Source: Bordetella genomosp. 5
GTDB lineage: Bacteria > Pseudomonadota > Gammaproteobacteria > Burkholderiales > Burkholderiaceae_B
Assembly (NCBI RefSeq): GCF_002261475.1
Contig: NZ_NEVN01000004.1
Span: 730,766-794,765 of the forward strand
Length of the DNA: 64,000 nt
Direction of reading: 5' to 3'
Of this stretch, positions 58,840 to 64,000 are shown in pieces; within the stretch, counting starts at the first letter, position 1, and the number at the start of each line of letters is the position of its first letter. The notes below the pieces were generated by a model. The model was not told the DNA's origin, did no database searches, and was given only the letters and a program-made list of their open reading frames with translations. A program made the translations under genes and the position numbers.

Positions 58840-60063
58840 ATGCGTCTGAGCACCTCGCTGATTTACCAGAACGGCCTGAACGGCATCCTGAACCAGGAAG
58901 CGAATCTGTCGCGCCTGCAGGAGCAGCTGTCCAGCGGCAAGCGCGTCCTGACGCCCGCCGACGATCCGCTCGCCGCCTCGCTGGCCGTGAACGTGTCGCA
59001 GACCGCGGCCATGAACAAGACCTACGACGGCAACCGCGCCACGGCGCGCCAGTCGCTGGGCATGGAAGACAACGCGCTCACCTCGGTCGTGACCACGCTG
59101 CAGGACGTGCTCAAGCGCGTCGTGGAAGCCGGTAACGGCACGATGAGCGACGCCGACCGCCAGGCGCTCGTGAGCGCGCTGGAGAGCTCGCGTGACCAGA
59201 TCATGGGTCTGGCCAACTCGACGGACGGCAACGGCCAGTACCTGTTCTCGGGCTTCCAGGGCCAGACGCAGCCGTACACCAAGGATGCCGCCGGCAACAT
59301 CACCTACCAGGGTGACACGGGCCAGCGCACGATCCAGGTCGATCAGAGCCGCCAGCTCGCCTCGAGCGATATCGGCACCGCCATCTTCTCGAGCGTGTCC
59401 TCGGGCACGCGCGCCTACATCACCAAGGCCGATCCGGCCAACACCGGCACCGGCCAGTTCAGCTCGCTGTCGATCAACGGCCCGGTCGATCCGGCCAAGT
59501 CGTACTCGATCGAGTTCGGCGACGACGGCGCGGGCAACATGGTGTATTCCGTGATCAGCACGCCGCCCGACGCGACGCTGCCGACCGACGTGCCGTACGT
59601 CGATGGCGACGCCATCACGTTCGACAGCGTGTCGTTCCGCATCAGCGGCGAGCCCGAGTTCGGCGATGCCTTCACGGTCGAGCCGCCCAACGGCACGAAC
59701 ATGGACATGTTCGCGTCGATGAACGACCTGATCACCGCGCTGAAGAACCCGTCGCAGGGTGACCCGGTCGCTTCCAGCAAGCTCGTGAACCAGATCGCGA
59801 CGACCAACAAGCAGCTCACGCTGAGCCTGGACAACGTGCTGACCGTGCGCGCCTCCGTGGGCGCCCGCATGAACGAACTGGACGCCCTGGATGCGACCGG
59901 CGATGCCCGCGCGCTGTCCTATACGGCCCAGTTGTCGGGTCTGGAAGACGTGAATATGTACGAAGCGACGACCGAACTGCTGTTGCGCAAGGTCGCGCTG
60001 GATGCCGCATCGGCGGCGTTCTCGCGCATCGAAGGATCCAGCCTGTTCGCACGCGGTCGTTAA
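58840..60063 (+). CDS. flgL: Hook-filament junction protein FlgL
   Basis: 407 residues. Flagellin-like N-terminus (MRLSTSLIYQNGLNGIL, then LQEQLSSGKRVLTPADDPLAA) and C-terminus (YEATTELLLRKVALDAASAAFSRIEGSSLF). It connects FlgK to the flagellin filament. It lies 53 bp after flgK and is followed by a hairpin. Confidence 0.97.
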   Translation: MRLSTSLIYQNGLNGILNQEANLSRLQEQLSSGKRVLTPADDPLAASLAVNVSQTAAMNKTYDGNRATARQSLGMEDNALTSVVTTLQDVLKRVVEAGNGTMSDADRQALVSALESSRDQIMGLANSTDGNGQYLFSGFQGQTQPYTKDAAGNITYQGDTGQRTIQVDQSRQLASSDIGTAIFSSVSSGTRAYITKADPANTGTGQFSSLSINGPVDPAKSYSIEFGDDGAGNMVYSVISTPPDATLPTDVPYVDGDAITFDSVSFRISGEPEFGDAFTVEPPNGTNMDMFASMNDLITALKNPSQGDPVASSKLVNQIATTNKQLTLSLDNVLTVRASVGARMNELDALDATGDARALSYTAQLSGLEDVNMYEATTELLLRKVALDAASAAFSRIEGSSLFARGR

Positions 60064-60092
60064 TTCCAACACCGCGGTTCAGGCACCCAACG

Positions 60093-60114
60093 CGCGCTCC
60101 CTCCGGGGAGCGCG
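60093..60114 (+). other. Hairpin after flgL
   Basis: Nine-bp perfect stem (CGCGCTCCC with GGGAGCGCG) and a TCCG loop, about 30 bp after the flgL stop. No T-run; possible weak terminator before the chemoreceptor gene. Confidence 0.45.
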
Positions 60115-60138
60115 TGTCCGATAGATAAACGGAAAATC

Positions 60139-62028
60139 ATGTTTGCGAATTTGAAGGTACGCACTTGCATGGCCATCGTGCTGGGAAGCTTCTTCCTGGC
60201 CATGCTGGTTTCCAATGGTGTTGCGTGGCTGAGTCTGAATGCCAGCAACCAGAAGTTGAATCAGGTCAATGACGTGTTCACCGACCAGGCGATCACCGCC
60301 TACTCGTCGGCGAACCTGCTGTTGCGTGCGCGGTTGATGATGAACACCGCGATGATCGATCTGCAGGAAGGCCGGATCAAGGAATCCGAACAGTCCACGC
60401 AGCGCGCGATCGAACTCAATACCCAGGCGCGTGCGCGCTTCGATCAGTTCCTCAAGACGCCCAAGACCAGCGACCTGCAGCAACGGGCCACGCCGGTGGA
60501 AACCTCCTTCAAGGAATACCAGGCCGTCGCCGACCGCCAGATGACTCTGATGCGCAATCAGGCCATCGGCGAATACATCCAGGCCAATCCCGCCGCGCAG
60601 CAGGCCAACAGCAAGTTCAACGCCGCGCTCAACGATTATCTGGGCTACATCGACCAGATCACCGACCAGTATGTGGTCGAGGGCATGGCTGCTCACAGCC
60701 GCGCCAACATCGTGACCGGTGTGCTGGTGGCGCTCGCCGTGCTGCTGTGCGTGGGCGGAGGCCTGTTCGTCGGCCGCAACGTGCTGCGTCCGCTGCGCGA
60801 AGCCGGCGCCCACTTCGACCGCATCGCCGGTGGCGACCTGACCAGCCGCGTCGAGGTCAACAGCTCCAACGAAATCGGCCAGCTGTTCGCCTCGCTCAAG
60901 CGCATGCAGGAAAGCCTGACGCGCACGGTGTCGCAGGTGCGCCGTGGCGTGGACGAGATCAACGTGGGTTCGCGCGAGATTTCCGCGGGCAACACGGATC
61001 TGTCCTCGCGCACGGAGCAGCAGGCGGCCTCGCTCGAAGAGACCGCAGCCTCGATGGAACAGCTCGCCTCGACCGTGAAGCAGAACGCCGACAACGCACG
61101 CCAGGCCAATCAGCTGGCCGCGAGCGCGTCGGACGTGGCAGAGCGGGGCGGTTCGGCGGTGTCGGAAGTGGTGCACACCATGGAAGCCATCTCGAGCAGC
61201 TCGCGCAAGATCAGCGAGATCGTGTCGGTGATCGACGGTATCGCGTTCCAGACCAACATCCTGGCGCTGAACGCCGCGGTCGAAGCCGCCCGTGCGGGCG
61301 AGCAGGGCAAGGGCTTTGCGGTGGTGGCGGGCGAAGTGCGCTCGCTGGCACAGCGCAGCGCGCAGGCCGCCAAGGAAATCAAGGTGCTGATCGAGGATTC
61401 GGTGACCAAGGTGGGCACCGGGTCGCAGCAGGTCGAGCGCGCCGGCGACACGATGCAAGAAATCGTGGCCTCCGTGAAGCGCGTGACCGACATCATGGGC
61501 GAGATCTCGGCGGCCTCGGACGAGCAGTCCAGCGGTATCGACCAGGTCAATCGCGCCGTGGCGCAGATGGACGAAGTGACCCAGCAGAACGCGGCACTGG
61601 TGGAAGAAGCCGCCGCGGCTGCCGGCTCGCTGCAGGAACAGGCGCAGCGCCTGGCCGAAGCGGTGTCGGTCTTCAAGATCAATGCGGGTGAGGTGATCGA
61701 AGTGCCGGCGCGCCAATTGGCCGCGCACGCCGCAGCGGCCCCGGCCCCGCGCGTCGCGGCCCCGGCCGCACCGGCCCCGGCGCAGGCCGCGCAGGCGCCG
61801 GCAGCGGCTCCGGCTGCTGCCAGCGAGGCCGCGCCCAAGCTCGCGCCGCCGCGTCTGGCCACGGCCCGCAAGCCGGCCAGCGCCGCTGCAAGCAAGCCGG
61901 CGGCAGCCAGCGCGGGCGCTGCCCGTCGCAGCGTGCGCCGCACGGGCACGGCAGCGGCCACGCCGGCCATGCCGCCCGCCAGCCCGCGCAAGAGCGCGGC
62001 CGCGGACGACGATTGGGAATCGTTCTGA
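60139..62028 (+). CDS. Methyl-accepting chemotaxis protein with C-terminal docking tail
   Basis: 629 residues. Membrane helix about 8-30, periplasmic four-helix sensor (about 35-190), membrane helix about 192-214, HAMP, and a signalling hairpin with tip [20 protein letters not shown] almost identical to the receptors at 34633 and 62158. After it comes an Ala/Pro/Lys-rich tether of about 110 residues ending in DDDWESF, matching the xWxxF pentapeptide that tethers CheR and CheB. It should therefore be a high-abundance, well-adapting receptor. The ligand is unknown. Confidence 0.95.
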   Translation: MFANLKVRTCMAIVLGSFFLAMLVSNGVAWLSLNASNQKLNQVNDVFTDQAITAYSSANLLLRARLMMNTAMIDLQEGRIKESEQSTQRAIELNTQARARFDQFLKTPKTSDLQQRATPVETSFKEYQAVADRQMTLMRNQAIGEYIQANPAAQQANSKFNAALNDYLGYIDQITDQYVVEGMAAHSRANIVTGVLVALAVLLCVGGGLFVGRNVLRPLREAGAHFDRIAGGDLTSRVEVNSSNEIGQLFASLKRMQESLTRTVSQVRRGVDEINVGSREISAGNTDLSSRTEQQAASLEETAASMEQLASTVKQNADNARQANQLAASASDVAERGGSAVSEVVHTMEAISSSSRKISEIVSVIDGIAFQTNILALNAAVEAARAGEQGKGFAVVAGEVRSLAQRSAQAAKEIKVLIEDSVTKVGTGSQQVERAGDTMQEIVASVKRVTDIMGEISAASDEQSSGIDQVNRAVAQMDEVTQQNAALVEEAAAAAGSLQEQAQRLAEAVSVFKINAGEVIEVPARQLAAHAAAAPAPRVAAPAAPAPAQAAQAPAAAPAAASEAAPKLAPPRLATARKPASAAASKPAAASAGAARRSVRRTGTAAATPAMPPASPRKSAAADDDWESF

Positions 62029-62157
62029 AGTCGTAGTAAGGCAGTAGCGGTAAGCATTTCGTAGTGGGCGGGTTGGCGGCAGGAGGGCCGCGAACCCGTT
62101 GCAGCATGCGGGCCGGGCATTCCGGCTGTGACGTAAGCAATTGCGAGAACTGCAACC

Positions 62158-64000
62158 ATGTTGGCCAATCTGAAGATCCGCACCGGGCTTCTCCTGGCTT
62201 TGCTCGTGCTGGCGCTCTGTGCGCTGGCTTCCATCGGCCTCGGCCTCGACGCGACGCGTCAGGCCAACGCCGCACTGGACACGATCGACAGCTTAAGCGT
62301 GCAACAGAACACGTTGCTGAAGGACACCTATGCGCAGATGCTGCGCGCCACGATCCGCGCCGATATCGCCGCGGGTCAGATGCGCGCGGGCGACGCGAGG
62401 GGCGCGGCGGAGAACACGCGCCTGGTGCGCGAGCTGCATGCCGATGCCAGCAAGAAGATCGAGACGTTCGCGGGTATTCCCAAGCGCACCGAGCTGGGCC
62501 GCAAGAACGAGACCGAAGTCGTCGCCGCATTCAAGAGCTTCGCATCCGCGCTTGACGAGATGATGTCGGCGCTCGATCGCAACGACGAAAAAACCTATCT
62601 GGATCTCAAGAACAGCAAGGCCGGTGCGGCCAGCGGCGCCTTCGCGGCCAAGCTGACGGCGTTCTCGGCCAACATCGAGACCATGAGCGAGAAGACGCTG
62701 GGCGACTACCGTCAGACCTCGAACATCATGATGGTGCTGTACGGCGTGTTCGTGGCGCTGATCCTGCTGGTGGTCGTGCTGGCCTACCTGTTCATGACGC
62801 GCGCCGTGGTGCGGCCGCTCACGCGCGCCGGCGAACAGTTCGAACGCATCGCCGCCGGCGATCTGACGCAGCGCGTCGAGGTGCATGGTCGCAACGAGGT
62901 CGGTCAGTTGATGGCGGCCATCAAGCGCATGCAGGAAAGCCTGACGCGCACGGTGTCGCAGGTGCGCCGTGGCGTGGACGAGATCAACGTGGGCTCGCGC
63001 GAGATCGCCGCGGGCAATACCGATCTGTCGTCGCGCACCGAGCAGCAGGCGGCCTCGCTCGAAGAGACGGCCGCCTCGATGGAGCAGCTCGCTTCCACCG
63101 TGAAGCAGAACGCCGACAACGCGCGCCAGGCCAATCAGCTGGCCGCCAGTGCCTCGGACGTGGCCGAGCGTGGCGGTTCCGCGGTGTCGGAAGTGGTGCA
63201 CACCATGGAAGGCATTTCGGCCAGCTCGCGCAAGATCAGCGAGATCGTGTCGGTGATCGACGGTATCGCGTTCCAGACCAACATCCTGGCGCTGAACGCC
63301 GCGGTGGAAGCCGCCCGTGCGGGCGAGCAGGGCAAGGGCTTCGCGGTGGTGGCGGGCGAAGTGCGCTCGCTGGCGCAGCGCAGCGCGCAGGCCGCCAAGG
63401 AAATCAAGCTGCTGATCGAAGACTCGGTGTCCAAGGTGGGCACGGGTTCGCAGCAAGTCGAGCGCGCGGGCGCCACGATGCAGGAAATCGTGGCCTCGGT
63501 GAAGCGCGTGACCGACATCATGGGCGAGATCTCGGCCGCCTCGGACGAACAGTCCGGCGGCATCGACCAGGTCAATCGCGCCGTGGCGCAGATGGACGAA
63601 GTGACGCAGCAGAACGCCGCGTTGGTCGAACAGGCCGCCGCGGCCGCCGGCTCGCTGCAGGAACAGGCCGAGCGCCTGGCCGACGCCGTGTCGGTCTTCA
63701 AGATCAACGCCGGCGAGGTGATCGAGGTGCCGGCGCGCCATCTGGCGCCGCAGGCCCCGCCGGTTCGGGTCCAGGCCAGCCGCGCGCCCGCGCCGGCGCG
63801 TCCGCAGCCCGCCAGCCGCGCGCCGCGTCTGGCCGCCGCGACGGCCGCGCCCGCGCCGACGGAAGACACCGCATCGGTCGATGCCGAGCCGCCCGTGACG
63901 CCGGAGAACGAGACACCGCACGACGACGCGCCGGCCGCCGCACCCGCGCCCACGGCTGCCCGGTCGCCCGCAGCACGGCCCGCCGCGGCCCCGGCCAGGG
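62158..64000 (+). CDS. Methyl-accepting chemotaxis protein, 3' end outside the window
   Basis: At least 614 residues, open to the window edge. Start [18 protein letters not shown] with membrane helix about 10-28, a periplasmic sensor (about 30-185) unlike those of the neighbours, membrane helix about 190-212, HAMP, and the same signalling hairpin ([20 protein letters not shown]). The Ala/Pro tether has begun (from about 525) when the window ends, so a pentapeptide tail cannot be checked. Tandem neighbour of the receptor at 60139, 129 bp apart. Confidence 0.93.
   Translation, partial: MLANLKIRTGLLLALLVLALCALASIGLGLDATRQANAALDTIDSLSVQQNTLLKDTYAQMLRATIRADIAAGQMRAGDARGAAENTRLVRELHADASKKIETFAGIPKRTELGRKNETEVVAAFKSFASALDEMMSALDRNDEKTYLDLKNSKAGAASGAFAAKLTAFSANIETMSEKTLGDYRQTSNIMMVLYGVFVALILLVVVLAYLFMTRAVVRPLTRAGEQFERIAAGDLTQRVEVHGRNEVGQLMAAIKRMQESLTRTVSQVRRGVDEINVGSREIAAGNTDLSSRTEQQAASLEETAASMEQLASTVKQNADNARQANQLAASASDVAERGGSAVSEVVHTMEGISASSRKISEIVSVIDGIAFQTNILALNAAVEAARAGEQGKGFAVVAGEVRSLAQRSAQAAKEIKLLIEDSVSKVGTGSQQVERAGATMQEIVASVKRVTDIMGEISAASDEQSGGIDQVNRAVAQMDEVTQQNAALVEQAAAAAGSLQEQAERLADAVSVFKINAGEVIEVPARHLAPQAPPVRVQASRAPAPARPQPASRAPRLAAATAAPAPTEDTASVDAEPPVTPENETPHDDAPAAAPAPTAARSPAARPAAAPAR
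62950..63715 (+). repeat. Third copy of a near-identical chemoreceptor signalling module
   Basis: About 750 bp of signalling-domain coding DNA is highly similar to 35500-36240 and 60940-61690, with many long identical runs. A recombination substrate between receptor genes. Confidence 0.8.

Overview
The window is a GC-rich chromosomal segment of a flagellated betaproteobacterium. It most resembles Burkholderiales, family Alcaligenaceae (the Bordetella/Achromobacter group). The evidence is an aceE-aceF-lpdA operon with lipoyl domains on both E2 and E3, FlhDC as flagellar master regulator, and the flagellar gene order flhDC-motAB-che-flhBAF-flgNMA-flgB..L. The genus is an inference from gene content and order. 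I found no tRNA or rRNA genes, insertion sequence, prophage or CRISPR array.

Layout. 1-8.2 kb is housekeeping: a truncated SDR oxidoreductase, a small secreted protein, a GlsB/YeaQ membrane protein, a Sco1/SenC lipoprotein, prlC, folD and a FixL/FixJ-like two-component pair. 8.7-15 kb is the pyruvate dehydrogenase operon, closed by a strong bidirectional terminator. 15-24.5 kb (minus strand) is a compact eight-gene sugar operon starting with a very large fusion protein (methyltransferase, regulatory domain, TPR repeats, O-GlcNAc-transferase-like domain). It continues with rfbF, rfbG, an RfbC-like epimerase, a C-methyltransferase, a sugar reductase, a CmcI-type methyltransferase and an acetyltransferase. 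It lies directly behind fliC in the same orientation and most likely builds and attaches a branched, methylated, acetylated deoxy sugar to flagellin. 24.8-28 kb holds fliC and fliA.

From 28.3 kb on is the flagellar and chemotaxis regulon: flhDC, motAB, a stand-alone receiver, cheAW, a chemoreceptor, cheRBYZ, a soluble chemoreceptor, and flhBAF. Then come flgNMA (minus strand) and flgBCDEFGHIJ-flgKL, followed by two more membrane chemoreceptors, the last cut by the window end.

How it works together. FlhDC switches on the basal body and export genes. FlgM holds sigma-28 (FliA) until the hook is complete. FliA then transcribes fliC, flgM and flgKL: I see matching sigma-28-type promoters upstream of all three, with a shared -10 variant. 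The Che proteins couple the receptors to the MotAB-driven motor. Genes usually needed but not present here are fliD/S/T, fliE-R and flhG. The most interesting material is the flagellin-glycosylation operon, followed by the sigma-28 promoter set, the very long FlhF, the near-identical chemoreceptor modules, and families of short GC-rich tandem repeats in intergenic DNA.
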